This document shows, piece by piece, positions 19,084-27,994 of a stretch of DNA of 64,000 nt. Every line of letters starts with the position of its first letter. Position 1 is the stretch's first letter. The position numbers were made by a program, and so were the translations under genes. Below the pieces are notes generated by a model, which was not told the origin of the DNA, did not search any database, and worked only from the letters and a program-made list of their open reading frames with translations. The DNA is from CAZYEI01 sp964646425 (GTDB lineage: Bacteria; Bacillota_I; Bacilli_A; RFN20; JAISJY01), in contig CAZYEI010000002.1 in the NCBI GenBank assembly GCA_964646425.1, positions 1 to 64,000 of the forward strand. The letters are read 5' to 3'.

Positions 19084-19671
19084 ATGAAATTTAAAATCAT
19101 TCGACATTTTATGACTATTGTAAAACATAAGCATTATGTTTTTTTGAATTGCATAAAATGTGGAATACCTTTTAGAGGATTTTTACATGATTTTTCCAAA
19201 TTTTCACCGACAGAATTTATAAATTCTTGTCACTATTTTGTTGGTACAAGTTCGCCAGTATATGAACAGCGAAAAGATAATGATTTAGTTAGTACAATTG
19301 CACTTCATCATACAGGTCGAAATAAACATCATTGGGAATATTGGGTTGATTTTCATAGAGGAAATATTATTATTTCAATGTTTCCTTATAAATATGCAGT
19401 AGAGTATTTTTGTGATATGATAGCAGCAAGTAGAGTTTACAATGGTAAATTTTTTAAAAGAGAAATGGTAATTGAATATTGGAATGATAAAAAGCAAAAA
19501 TATTATTATGTACATCCTAAAATGATTGAATTTGTTACTTGGGCATTACAAGAATATGCTAATAATGGTTTTAAATATTTGAAGAAAAAAGATACTAAAA
19601 AAAAGTATAATGAGTTGATGAAAGATTCAACTACAGTTGTTAAATATAAAGTGGGATTGGAGGAATTATAA
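19084..19671 (+). CDS. DUF5662 family protein
   Basis: This cytosolic protein of about 195 residues belongs to an uncharacterised family, DUF5662. Conserved features are HDFSKFSPTEF near residue 35, the HHTGRNKHHWEYWVDF stretch and MIAASRVYNGK. The HD-and-His-rich pattern suggests a metal site, which is an inference. The start is ATG 19084, with GGTGA upstream. A longer frame from 19009 would overlap the promoter and is not transcribed. The stop overlaps the spx start codon by one base (TAATG), so the two genes are translationally coupled. Confidence 0.8.
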   Translation: MKFKIIRHFMTIVKHKHYVFLNCIKCGIPFRGFLHDFSKFSPTEFINSCHYFVGTSSPVYEQRKDNDLVSTIALHHTGRNKHHWEYWVDFHRGNIIISMFPYKYAVEYFCDMIAASRVYNGKFFKREMVIEYWNDKKQKYYYVHPKMIEFVTWALQEYANNGFKYLKKKDTKKKYNELMKDSTTVVKYKVGLEEL

Positions 19672-20099
19672 TGTTGACAGTTTATGTATCTCCTAGTTGC
19701 TCGTCATGTAGAAAAGTAAAAGAATGGTTAACAGAACATAATATTGAATTTAAAGAAAAAAATATTTTTAATGCTGTTTTAAATGAAAATGAATTAAAGG
19801 ATATTTTGGCTAAAACAGAAAATGGAACAGAAGATATTATTTCGACTCGTTCAAATGCTTTCAAAAATCTAAATAAAAGTATTGATGATTTTACTGTTAA
19901 AGAACTGATAAATTTTATTCAAACTAATCCATCTGTTTTAAAAAGACCAATTATCGTAAGTGATAGAATTGTTCAAGTTGGTTATAATGCAGAAGAAATT
20001 AGAACTTTTATCCCACCAGAATTAAGAAAATTAACTTCAAAAACTTGTGGGGAATGTTTGTGCTCAAATGAAGATTGTAATTGTAATAAATGTAAATAA
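19671..20099 (+). CDS. spx: Spx-like redox regulator with a Cys-rich tail
   Basis: Spx proteins bind the RNA polymerase alpha C-terminal domain and redirect transcription under thiol stress. This one is 142 residues long. It has the redox CxxC at residues 10-13 (SPSCSSCRKVKEWL), the STRSNAFKNL block, and the conserved stretch RPIIVSDRIVQVGYNAEEIR. The end is unusual: six cysteines at 126, 129, 131, 136, 138 and 141, spaced C-x2-C-x-C-x4-C-x-C-x2-C, which resembles a metal-binding tail. Normal Spx ends around residue 131 without such a cluster. The gene is coupled to the DUF5662 gene. Confidence 0.88.
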   Translation: MLTVYVSPSCSSCRKVKEWLTEHNIEFKEKNIFNAVLNENELKDILAKTENGTEDIISTRSNAFKNLNKSIDDFTVKELINFIQTNPSVLKRPIIVSDRIVQVGYNAEEIRTFIPPELRKLTSKTCGECLCSNEDCNCNKCK

Positions 20100-20194
20100 A
20101 ATTTAATATCAATTTAGGTATTTAAATTTTTAAAACTCAAAATTATTATTAATATATTTACTTCAAAATAAAAAAATATATATGAATTTATTAA

Positions 20195-20257
20195 AAAAGG
20201 AACTATAATTCCTAGAAATAAATAATTTTGTTGATTTATTTCTTTATAGTTCCTTTT
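20195..20257. terminator. Long bidirectional terminator between spx and the CYTH gene
   Basis: AAAAGGAACTATAA and TTATAGTTCCTTTT form the stem, and a second AAATAAATA/ATTTATTT pairing lies inside. It covers the last codons of the CYTH gene. Confidence 0.7.
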
Positions 20258-20841
20258 AATATTTGTGTTGCTCTATAAGCTCTTGCCCTTTTACCCATTT
20301 TATTTACAATATAGTCAATTCCGATTTCATGTAAAAGATTCTTTATTGTAGTTACACATTGAGCCATAGTTTCGCCTTCAAACTCAAGTTCGTAATCGAT
20401 AACATTTGCATAATGATTTTCGTCGATTGCAAGTAATCCATCATCATATTCTACCTCATATCTATATGTTGTAAGGGTAGCTATATGATTAACTTTTTTG
20501 TTGTTTAATAATAAGTTTAATCTTTCTTTAACTTCACCATCAGGTAAGTTTCCATATGCTAAAGTTATTACAAAATCACGATATGAAATATTTTGATTTA
20601 ATTCGATTGAAGATCCATCTTTTTGGCGTAGTTTTGCAGTCATTTCATATATATCATTTTTTTGTAAATGACGAATTCTAAATGCAATTTTATGTGATTG
20701 AAACATCATGTCTTCGGTATCAAAATAGTAGTTAATTTGCTTAATTTGTTTCTCTTTTAGAAAGGAAAAATAATTAATAATCCTTTCATAATCATTTTTA
20801 GTTAATAATGCTTTTGCTTCAACTTCCTTATTTATTGTCAT
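20236..20841 (-). CDS. CYTH domain protein
   Basis: This 201-residue CYTH protein belongs to a family of triphosphate tunnel metalloenzymes (adenylate cyclase, thiamine triphosphatase, inorganic triphosphatase). The N-terminal ExExK signature is EVEAK (Glu6, Glu8, Lys10). A further acidic and basic pattern fits the tunnel, including FRIRHLQ, EMTAKLRQKDG, YRYEVEYDDG and DYELEFEGE. In Firmicutes such stand-alone proteins usually act as triphosphatases, but the substrate cannot be told here. It is a single gene. Confidence 0.88.
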   Translation of the reverse strand: MTINKEVEAKALLTKNDYERIINYFSFLKEKQIKQINYYFDTEDMMFQSHKIAFRIRHLQKNDIYEMTAKLRQKDGSSIELNQNISYRDFVITLAYGNLPDGEVKERLNLLLNNKKVNHIATLTTYRYEVEYDDGLLAIDENHYANVIDYELEFEGETMAQCVTTIKNLLHEIGIDYIVNKMGKRARAYRATQILKGTIKK

Positions 20842-20971
20842 TCTATATCACATCCCTAAAATATAAATATATATTACAATAAATTTATAATGTTTTAAAG
20901 TGTATTTTAACTAAAAAAGATATATTTTTTTCTTATTATAGGAGCAAAAAAATATTTAGAACTTTGATTTC

Positions 20972-21000
20972 TTGATTTGCATTTTTTTTTTTGCTATAAT
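20972..21000 (+). promoter_or_regulatory. Promoter of the EIIB-like membrane protein gene
   Basis: TTGATT, 17-base spacer, TATAAT with TGC before it (extended -10). It decides the downstream start at 21026 over an upstream in-frame start at 20972. Confidence 0.75.
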
Positions 21001-21025
21001 TAAAATATTGTTAGGAGATGATGGC

Positions 21026-21409
21026 ATGCTTGCGATTGATTTGCAGGACCCCAAGACCTTGATTTTTTTTGGAATAATAATAGTTGCAATGCTATTTTTA
21101 ATTATTGCTTTAACTATTTTTATAATTAAAAAGAATAGTAAAAAGCGTAAAGCCAAAAAAGAACTTGATAATATAAGTAAAACTATTATAGAAGCTTTGG
21201 GGGGGATTGATAATATCATTAGTTGCAACGTTTCAATGTCAAGATTAAATGTTGCTTTAAAAGATTATAAATTGGTTGAACCTCAACAACTTACTGATGT
21301 TGGAATATCCGGTACCGTAAAAACAAGCAAAAAATTAACTTTAGTTATTGGTAAACAACTTAGCCAAAAACTTTGTAGTAGTATTAATGAACAGTTAAAA
21401 AAAGACTAA
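21026..21409 (+). CDS. Membrane-anchored PTS EIIB-like domain lacking the active-site Cys
   Basis: This 127-residue protein has one N-terminal TM helix (about residues 12-35), a basic stretch (KKNSKKRKAKKE) and a C-terminal domain like glucose-family PTS EIIB (about 52-122, with IIEALGGIDNI and SRLNVALKD). In EIIB the phosphorylated Cys sits in the CxTRLR motif. Here the matching position is Ser70 in VSMSRLN, so normal phosphotransfer looks impossible. It may be a regulatory or structural relative of EIIB; its role is unknown. The start follows AGGAGATG and the promoter position. The gene stands alone with its own terminator. Confidence 0.75.
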   Translation: MLAIDLQDPKTLIFFGIIIVAMLFLIIALTIFIIKKNSKKRKAKKELDNISKTIIEALGGIDNIISCNVSMSRLNVALKDYKLVEPQQLTDVGISGTVKTSKKLTLVIGKQLSQKLCSSINEQLKKD

Positions 21410-21416
21410 TTTAAAT

Positions 21417-21449
21417 AAAACTGTTGACAAAATAGGTCAGCAGTTTTTT
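21417..21449 (+). terminator. Terminator after the EIIB-like gene
   Basis: AAAACTGTTGAC and GTCAGCAGTTTT form a stem, followed by T residues. Confidence 0.75.
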
Positions 21450-21581
21450 GCTAATAAAGCCAATTGAATTATTTTAGTTGCTTTTTATATGATTTAGGTA
21501 ATATAAATTATAAATATATTTTTTATTTTAAATAATTTTATTTAGTGGTAAAATAATAAAAATAAATGAGGAGATTAAATT

Positions 21582-24470
21582 ATGGAAATAAATGAAATTA
21601 AATACGGTTTTAAACTTATCGAGAAAAAGGAATTACGAGATATAAACTCAGTGATGTATCGTTATGAACATTTAAAATCTGGTGGTATGGTCGTACATTT
21701 AGCAAATGAAGATGATAATTGTTGTTTTGCAATAGGATTTAGAACACTTCCTCAAGATAGCACAGGAGTTTGTCATATTATTGAACATTCATTACTTTGT
21801 GGCTCGAAAAAATTCCCACTTAAAGAGCCTTTTGTTAATTTGCTAAAAACATCGTTAGCTACTTTTTTAAATGCTTTCACTGCATATGATTGGACAATGT
21901 ATCCTTTTGCTTCTCAAACACCTAAAGATTTTGATAATATTTTAGAAATATATTTAGATGCAGTATTTAATCCAATTTCAATGATTGATGAAAAACCGTT
22001 CTTACAAGAAGGTTGGCATTTAGAACTTTTTGATGAAAATGAATTACCTTCATATAAAGGTGTAGTTTATAATGAAATGAAAGGTGCAATGTCAAGCGTT
22101 GATGAAGTATTAGTACAAGCAACACTTGAAGCTATGTATAAAGATACTTTTTATAAGTATAATTCTGGTGGTGATCCGGAAGTTATCCCTTCTTTATCTT
22201 ATGAAGCATATAAAGATTTCTATAAGAAACACTATACACCTCAAAATGCAATGACATATTTCTATGGAAATATGGATATAGAAGAAAAACTAAAATTTTT
22301 AGATGAAAATTATTTTAAAAATTATGATAAAGTTGCAGAAGAAATTGTTATTATTCCTCAAAAGCCGTTAATAAACACTAATTATGAAATTGATTATGAA
22401 ATTGGCAATGATGAGAGTATTAAAGATAATACATATATGAGTTTATGCTATGGTTTAGGAAACTATAATAATTTTGAAGAATTTTTAGCAATGAATATTT
22501 TAACAGATGCATTGCTTTCTAAAAATGATTCTCCTTTAAAAAAGGCATTGTTAGATGCTAAACTAGGACAAAATATCGAAGCAAGAATTGATGATGACAA
22601 TATTGTTCCAGCATTACACATTTATCTTCAAAAATCAAATAAAAATAAAAAAGAAGAATTTAAAACAATATTTATTGATGAAGTAAAAAAACTAGTAAAA
22701 AATGGTATTGAAAAAGATTTACTTTTAGCGTCAATTAATCGTTTTGAATTTAGAGATAAAGAATTGGATATGGGTAGAATGCCTAAAGGTTTGATTTTTG
22801 CAATGAATATGATGGGAAGTTTTAATTACAATGGTGATTTAGCGAGCCATTTGGAATTTAGCGTTCATTATAAAAAGTTTAGACAAGAAATAGATAATAA
22901 ATATTTTGAAAATCTTTTAGAAAAATATATTTTAAATAGTAATCATTTTGTTCAAGTTGTTATCAATCCATCAAAAGAATTAGCAAAAATTCGTAAAGAA
23001 AAAATGGATTTATTAATGAAAACAACAAAAGAAAAAATGTCAGATACTGAAATTAAAAATTTGATTGCTAAAAACAATGAATTATTGAAATATCAAAATC
23101 ATATTGATACGAAAGAAGAATTAAAAACATTACCTAAATTAAAACTTCGTGATGTACCGAAGAAAGTTAATTATCTTGATTCAAAGAAATTTTCAATTTC
23201 AGGTATGAAAGGAATAGAACATACAATTAATACTAATGATATTGCATATTTGAGAATGTATTTTAATATGAATAAAGTTAGTTATGATGATTTACCATAT
23301 GTACTATTGCTAAGAAGATTATTTTTAAATGTTGCAACACATAAGCATACTTCATTAGAACTTAGTAATTTGGTTAAAACATATCTTGGCGAATTGAGCT
23401 TCTCCCAAATATGTACGTCTAAATCACAAGAAGATTACACATTTATGTTTAAAATATCTGCAAGTTCTTTAAAAGAAAATATAGAATATATGCCAAACAT
23501 TATTAATGAAGTCTTATTACATTCTAGATTTACTAAAAAAGAAACTTATCAAATTTTAAAACAATTAGTTAATGATTTAAAACAAGATATTATTGAAAAT
23601 GGTATGAAAGTGGCATCGCTAATGGCAAAAAGCCATTATTCAAAAGAAGCGGCTTTAGCAATTCAAGGTTTAAACGGTCCTAAAATTTATGAGATATTAA
23701 ATAATATGATTAAAAATTTCAATTTCACAGAAATTAATAAAAAATTAAAAGATATTTCAAATAAATTATTTAACAAGAAGAATGTTTTAGTTTCTTTATC
23801 TGGTGATAGCGAAATAGTAGCTAAACTTAAAATAGCAGTTTCTAAAATTAAATTGCCTAGAAAAGAATTTGTTGATATTTTGAAAGTTGAATTAGCTAAA
23901 CCTTCAAAAGAAGCTCTAATTATTCCTGCTGGTATTTCTTATAATGCATATGCAAATTCGTTAGATTCATTAAATTTAAAATATAATGGAAAATATATGG
24001 TTTTAACACAAATTGTTAACTATGATTACTTGTGGTCTGAAATAAGAGTTAAGGGTGGAGCATATGGTTGTGGCTTGAATGTTTCTAGAAGCAACGATTT
24101 TGCTTTGGGGAGTTTTAGGGATCCTAATGTAACTAACACATATACAGCATTTAAAAATTTACCAAATTATTTAAAAAATTTAAAAATCTCTAAAGAAGAG
24201 TTTGTTTCATATATAATTGGTACAATGTCAAATTTTGATATTCCTTCATCTACTCCTTTGACAATTGATTTGAGTGATATTAATTATTTGTTAGGCATAA
24301 CTAAAAAATCTAAACTTCAATTTAAAAAAGAAATAATGAATACAAAATTAGAAGATATTAAAGAATTAGCTAATGTTTTTGAATTGCTTCAAAAAGGTGC
24401 AAGTGAATATACAATTGGTAATGAAGATAAAATTAAAGAATATGATTTTGAAGTTATAAAAAATTTATAG
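21582..24470 (+). CDS. M16C family zinc metallopeptidase (PreP-like)
   Basis: This 962-residue insulinase-family peptidase resembles presequence protease (M16C), which degrades unfolded peptides in a closed chamber. The inverted zinc motif HxxEH is His65-Ile-Ile-Glu68-His69 in CHIIEHSLLCGS. Glu165 in YNEMKGAMSS is the likely third ligand. The central M16C-associated domain and the C-terminal inactive half (with RVKGGAYGCG) are both present. No signal peptide is seen, so it probably finishes peptide breakdown in the cytosol. It could supply that role for peptides imported by the Opp system further on. RBS GAGGAG; stop TAG. Confidence 0.93.
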   Translation: MEINEIKYGFKLIEKKELRDINSVMYRYEHLKSGGMVVHLANEDDNCCFAIGFRTLPQDSTGVCHIIEHSLLCGSKKFPLKEPFVNLLKTSLATFLNAFTAYDWTMYPFASQTPKDFDNILEIYLDAVFNPISMIDEKPFLQEGWHLELFDENELPSYKGVVYNEMKGAMSSVDEVLVQATLEAMYKDTFYKYNSGGDPEVIPSLSYEAYKDFYKKHYTPQNAMTYFYGNMDIEEKLKFLDENYFKNYDKVAEEIVIIPQKPLINTNYEIDYEIGNDESIKDNTYMSLCYGLGNYNNFEEFLAMNILTDALLSKNDSPLKKALLDAKLGQNIEARIDDDNIVPALHIYLQKSNKNKKEEFKTIFIDEVKKLVKNGIEKDLLLASINRFEFRDKELDMGRMPKGLIFAMNMMGSFNYNGDLASHLEFSVHYKKFRQEIDNKYFENLLEKYILNSNHFVQVVINPSKELAKIRKEKMDLLMKTTKEKMSDTEIKNLIAKNNELLKYQNHIDTKEELKTLPKLKLRDVPKKVNYLDSKKFSISGMKGIEHTINTNDIAYLRMYFNMNKVSYDDLPYVLLLRRLFLNVATHKHTSLELSNLVKTYLGELSFSQICTSKSQEDYTFMFKISASSLKENIEYMPNIINEVLLHSRFTKKETYQILKQLVNDLKQDIIENGMKVASLMAKSHYSKEAALAIQGLNGPKIYEILNNMIKNFNFTEINKKLKDISNKLFNKKNVLVSLSGDSEIVAKLKIAVSKIKLPRKEFVDILKVELAKPSKEALIIPAGISYNAYANSLDSLNLKYNGKYMVLTQIVNYDYLWSEIRVKGGAYGCGLNVSRSNDFALGSFRDPNVTNTYTAFKNLPNYLKNLKISKEEFVSYIIGTMSNFDIPSSTPLTIDLSDINYLLGITKKSKLQFKKEIMNTKLEDIKELANVFELLQKGASEYTIGNEDKIKEYDFEVIKNL

Positions 24471-24474
24471 TGCA

Positions 24475-24520
24475 AAAAGGATAATAATATTATTTTTTAA
24501 TATTGTTATCTTTTCTTTTT
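24475..24520 (+). terminator. Terminator after the M16C gene
   Basis: AAAAGGATAATAATATT pairs with AATATTGTTATCTTTT, with a T-rich tail. Confidence 0.65.
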
Positions 24521-24646
24521 ATATAAAAAATTTTAAATTGTTTATTTTTAATGGTAAATATTAAAAAAATATATATTTAATTTCGCTTTTCCTTTTATTT
24601 ATTGACTCAATATGATAAAATTTACAAGATATAGGGGTGAACTTTA

Positions 24647-25837
24647 ATGAAAAATAGTAGAGTATTTGTTAAATTTAGTGCACTGATTTCTACTTTGTTG
24701 CTTGCTTCGTGTACAAACAATATTTCAAGTAGTTCTTTAAGGAATTCTACAAATAATATCTCAAGTGAAAACAATAGTTCAATTGTAGATATTAATGAAA
24801 ATAAATTGATAATTAGCGAATATATTGAAGGACTATCTTCATTTGCTATTGAATTATATAATTTCAGTGATGAAGTTGTTAATTTGCAAGATTATAAAAT
24901 AAATGTTTATGGTACAAAAAATACTACTCCTACAAGTGTTGTAAATCTTTCTGGTATGCTTGAAGCTAAAGAGACATATGTAATTGTCGGAGCAATGAGT
25001 GTTGATAATTCATTGAAAGAAAAAGCAGATTTGATATCTGATGAATTAATTTTTAATGGTAGTCAAGCATTAGCACTTACATATAAAAATGTAAATGTTG
25101 ATGTATTAGGCAATATTGGTTATAAACTTGATTATGCTAAGGATGTTACATTAGTAAGAAAAATGAATCATACAACTCCTACGATAATTTTTGATGAGTA
25201 TGATTGGATTAGATACTCTTATAATGATTATCAATATTTAGGAACATTTGAAGCTTCGATTACTGAAGAAGAGTTACTAGCAGGACCAAAACTTACTGAT
25301 GAATTTATTAATGCACCATTTTTTAAAGAAAATAGTAATAATGAAATTGGTGGTGGAGGACTTGCAAAAGTTCAAGTTTCTTCGTATGTTGATGGCGATA
25401 CAACTCGTTTTTATTATCCTGAAGAATTAGGGATTACCCAAGGTTTAAAAGTTAGATATCAAAATATTAATACGCCTGAATCATATACTGGTAATATTCA
25501 AGAATGGGGAATACCTGCTAAGGATTATACTAAAACTCAATTATCTAGAGCTAAAGAAATTTATGTTCAATCAATTAAAGATGGTTCAATATATGAAACA
25601 TATGGCAGATTACTTGGATGGGTTTGGATTGATGGTGAATTATTGAACTTTAAGATTGTCAAAGAGGGCTATAGTGGTTTTGAGTTTGAACCCATAGAAA
25701 CAATGACATATAAGGGAGTAACATATTCTAATTATCTATATCATGCTGAATTATATGCTAAACGAAATAAATTAAAAATTCATGGAGAAAAAGATCCAAC
25801 ATGGGATTATGAAAAGTGGGAAAGTAAATATAAATAG
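24647..25837 (+). CDS. Lipoprotein with lamin-tail and SNase-like nuclease domains
   Basis: This 396-residue surface nuclease has a signal peptide and lipobox LLASC, with lipidated Cys22. A Ser/Asn linker (about 23-50) leads to a lamin-tail domain (about 55-200, with LIISEYIEG, IELYNFSDEVVNLQDYKI and FDEYDWIRY). The staphylococcal-nuclease-like fold occupies about 240-385. SNase elements are DGDTTRF, VRYQNINTPES (Arg and Glu kept; the usual Asp of DTPE is Asn) and YGRLLGWVWIDG (second catalytic Arg). It probably cuts extracellular nucleic acid. The RBS is AGGGGTGA. It is 12 bases from the following RDD gene, so they share an operon. Confidence 0.85.
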   Translation: MKNSRVFVKFSALISTLLLASCTNNISSSSLRNSTNNISSENNSSIVDINENKLIISEYIEGLSSFAIELYNFSDEVVNLQDYKINVYGTKNTTPTSVVNLSGMLEAKETYVIVGAMSVDNSLKEKADLISDELIFNGSQALALTYKNVNVDVLGNIGYKLDYAKDVTLVRKMNHTTPTIIFDEYDWIRYSYNDYQYLGTFEASITEEELLAGPKLTDEFINAPFFKENSNNEIGGGGLAKVQVSSYVDGDTTRFYYPEELGITQGLKVRYQNINTPESYTGNIQEWGIPAKDYTKTQLSRAKEIYVQSIKDGSIYETYGRLLGWVWIDGELLNFKIVKEGYSGFEFEPIETMTYKGVTYSNYLYHAELYAKRNKLKIHGEKDPTWDYEKWESKYK

Positions 25838-25849
25838 GGAGGAATTAAT

Positions 25850-26749
25850 ATGAATAATAATGTTAGAGGCGTTAATAAACCGGCAGCTGTTTCAAAAAGA
25901 CTATTAAGTGGAACTATTGATGTTTTATTAGTTTTTCTTTTTTCATATCTAATATTTACATTTATTGCAACACCAATAGCCAATAATAATTTTGAATTGA
26001 ATTTAAAAAATTCTTCATTAGCTGATTATCAAGAAGAATATTATAAAATTGCTAGGGATGAATATAATATTTTAGAATCTTATGAAAGAGATGGAAATTC
26101 TTTTGAAATAGTTTATACAGATGAATATAATGATTTAAGTAATGAAAAAAGAGAAGAACTTGTAAATAAATTTCATGAGAATGAAGATGTTAAAGTTTTG
26201 GTAGATAATATCAATAATCTAAGTAATGAAATAAATGGTATTTCGAATATGATGGTTATTTTTTCTACTTTTATTGTTGAAGTTATATTTTGGTTAGTTA
26301 TTCCATTAGCCAATAAGAAAAAGAAATCTTTAGGTATGATGATTGTTAAATTGGAGATTATTCATAGAGACGATATGGAAGTTTCGAAGAAACAAATTGT
26401 TTATCGTTTTTTATCACTATATATATTGCAAACAGTAATTTTTTATTTCATATTTGGCGTTACAGTGGTCTTTATTTCTCCATTGATTGGTTTATTAACT
26501 ATTTATGCATCTGTAAATAGATATTCAATTCATGATATGATTGCTAAGACTAAGGTTGTTGGTGAAAATCCAATTCTATTCCAAAGTATAGAAGAAAGAG
26601 ATAACTATGCATTATTTAATTTAGCTAAGAAAAAGAGCGCTATTGATGCTGAAATAGTTTCAAAGAAAGATAATGATAAAATTATTGAAGAAGATTGTGC
26701 TAAAGTAGATGATTCAACAGATGATAAAGAAATAAAAAATGAGGAATAA
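25850..26749 (+). CDS. RDD family membrane protein, copy 1
   Basis: This 299-residue RDD protein has the family start NKPAAVSKRLLSGTIDVLL with the Arg and Asp, about four TM helices (near residues 25-47, 132-155, 180-205, 205-225) and a charged C-terminal tail of about 60 residues. Between TM1 and TM2 an outside loop holds LADYQEEYYKIA, which is shared almost exactly with the next gene product. The RDD family has diverse or unknown roles, including ion exchange in some members. It lies 12 bases after the nuclease lipoprotein gene and 2 bases before its paralogue. Confidence 0.85.
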   Translation: MNNNVRGVNKPAAVSKRLLSGTIDVLLVFLFSYLIFTFIATPIANNNFELNLKNSSLADYQEEYYKIARDEYNILESYERDGNSFEIVYTDEYNDLSNEKREELVNKFHENEDVKVLVDNINNLSNEINGISNMMVIFSTFIVEVIFWLVIPLANKKKKSLGMMIVKLEIIHRDDMEVSKKQIVYRFLSLYILQTVIFYFIFGVTVVFISPLIGLLTIYASVNRYSIHDMIAKTKVVGENPILFQSIEERDNYALFNLAKKKSAIDAEIVSKKDNDKIIEEDCAKVDDSTDDKEIKNEE

Positions 26750-26751
26750 GT

Positions 26752-27630
26752 ATGAATAATAGTATTAATAGACCTGCTGGGCTTGGTAAGAGATGTTTAG
26801 GAGCATTAATTGACATATTTATAATCTTGTTTTTAACTATACTTATTAATACATATATAGCTACACCTTTGGCAAATAATGTTTTTGATTTGGAAGTAAA
26901 AGAAACAAAATGTGCTGATTATCAAGAAGAATATTATAAAATTGCTGAAGAATATGAAATAGGAACATATAAGCGAGAAAATAATTCAATTTCTTTTACA
27001 TATTTAGAAGAATTTAGTAAAAAAACTGATGAAGATCAAGAAAAAATCGTTGATTTATTTAATGCTGATAATAGGATTGTGGAATTATCAGATAAATATA
27101 TAAAACCTGCTGTTCAAGAATTAAATAAAATCTATTTTATTTTAGTTGCATTTAGCGTTGCAATTCCTGAATTGATAATATTCTTGATAATACCATTGTT
27201 CGTAAAAAGAAGTGCAACGCCGGGACAATTAGTTATGAAAATAGGTACAATTCATAAAGATGATTTTGAAGCAAGAAACTTCCAATTAGTTTTAAGATTT
27301 TTAACAGTATTATTGATTGAAACATTATTAGTTTTCTACTTTTTTAACTATATGGCACTGTTATTAACTCCGACAATTTGCTTAATTATTATGGCACTAA
27401 ATTCAAATAGAAATTGCTTGCATGATATTATGTCTTCAACGAAAGTAGTTAGTAACGATGCAATTGTATTCAAAGATTACAATGATAAACTTGAATATCT
27501 AAATCAAAAAGAAAAATCTAGTAATGTTAAAAAGAAATATGATTTAGATACTCAAGAATTAAGAGATAATTTTAAGTTTATTGATGAGCAAGAAAAAAGA
27601 ATTTTAGAAAATCCTGATTCAGAAAAGTAA
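26752..27630 (+). CDS. RDD family membrane protein, copy 2
   Basis: This 292-residue paralogue is an adjacent tandem duplicate of the previous protein. It keeps the RDD start (RPAGLGKRCLGALIDIFII), four predicted TM helices, the external ADYQEEYYKIA motif and a similar ending (KVVSNDAIVFKDYNDKLEYL). The copies have diverged considerably elsewhere, so the duplication is old. The gene is translated 2 bases after the previous stop, and a strong terminator ends the operon here. Confidence 0.85.
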   Translation: MNNSINRPAGLGKRCLGALIDIFIILFLTILINTYIATPLANNVFDLEVKETKCADYQEEYYKIAEEYEIGTYKRENNSISFTYLEEFSKKTDEDQEKIVDLFNADNRIVELSDKYIKPAVQELNKIYFILVAFSVAIPELIIFLIIPLFVKRSATPGQLVMKIGTIHKDDFEARNFQLVLRFLTVLLIETLLVFYFFNYMALLLTPTICLIIMALNSNRNCLHDIMSSTKVVSNDAIVFKDYNDKLEYLNQKEKSSNVKKKYDLDTQELRDNFKFIDEQEKRILENPDSEK

Positions 27631-27660
27631 AAAAGTATTTCTTTTGAAATACTTTTTTAC
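27627..27660 (+). terminator. Terminator of the nuclease-RDD operon
   Basis: AAAAAGTATTTC and GAAATACTTTTTT with a TTTT loop. Confidence 0.85.
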
Positions 27661-27689
27661 TTATAAATTTACTATGAAAATATAATAAT

Positions 27690-27727
27690 AAAATAAAAAA
27701 AATCTTGATATTCTATAAATCAAGATT
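27690..27727 (-). terminator. Terminator of tRNA-Lys
   Basis: On the minus strand AATCTTGAT and ATCAAGATT form the stem, followed by a T-rich run. It lies about 15 bases past the tRNA 3' end. Confidence 0.8.
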
Positions 27728-27741
27728 AATTTACTATGAAG

Positions 27742-27817
27742 TGGTGGACCGTGAGGGATTCGAACCCGCGACCCACTGATTAAGAGTCAGTTGCTCTACC
27801 AACTGAGCTAACGGTCC
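27742..27817 (-). tRNA. tRNA-Lys(CTT)
   Basis: A 76-base tRNA with acceptor arms GGACCGT and ACGGTCC, discriminator A and an encoded CCA. The anticodon stem is ACTGA/TCAGT with loop CTCTTAA, giving anticodon CTT (reads AAG). The T arm carries GGTTCGAATCC. It is a single gene with its own promoter and terminator. Confidence 0.96.
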
Positions 27818-27836
27818 ATCTCGCTTATGCTTAAAT

Positions 27837-27865
27837 ATAATACACTAAATATTTAGGCTTTTCAA
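27837..27865 (-). promoter_or_regulatory. Promoter of tRNA-Lys
   Basis: TTGAAA, 17-base spacer, TATTAT on the minus strand, about 20 bases before the tRNA. Confidence 0.75.
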
Positions 27866-27934
27866 GTGAAAATAAAATCTTTTTTGGCAAAAAATAAACA
27901 AATTATAAAAAATATTATTATTCATTGAAAATAT

Positions 27935-27962
27935 TTGACAAAACGATTATTTTATTTATAAT
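27935..27962 (+). promoter_or_regulatory. Promoter of the lipoprotein gene at 27995
   Basis: TTGACA, 16-base spacer, TATAAT. Confidence 0.75.
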
Positions 27963-27994
27963 TTAAAAAAGAATTCTATTAGGGGGATGCATAT

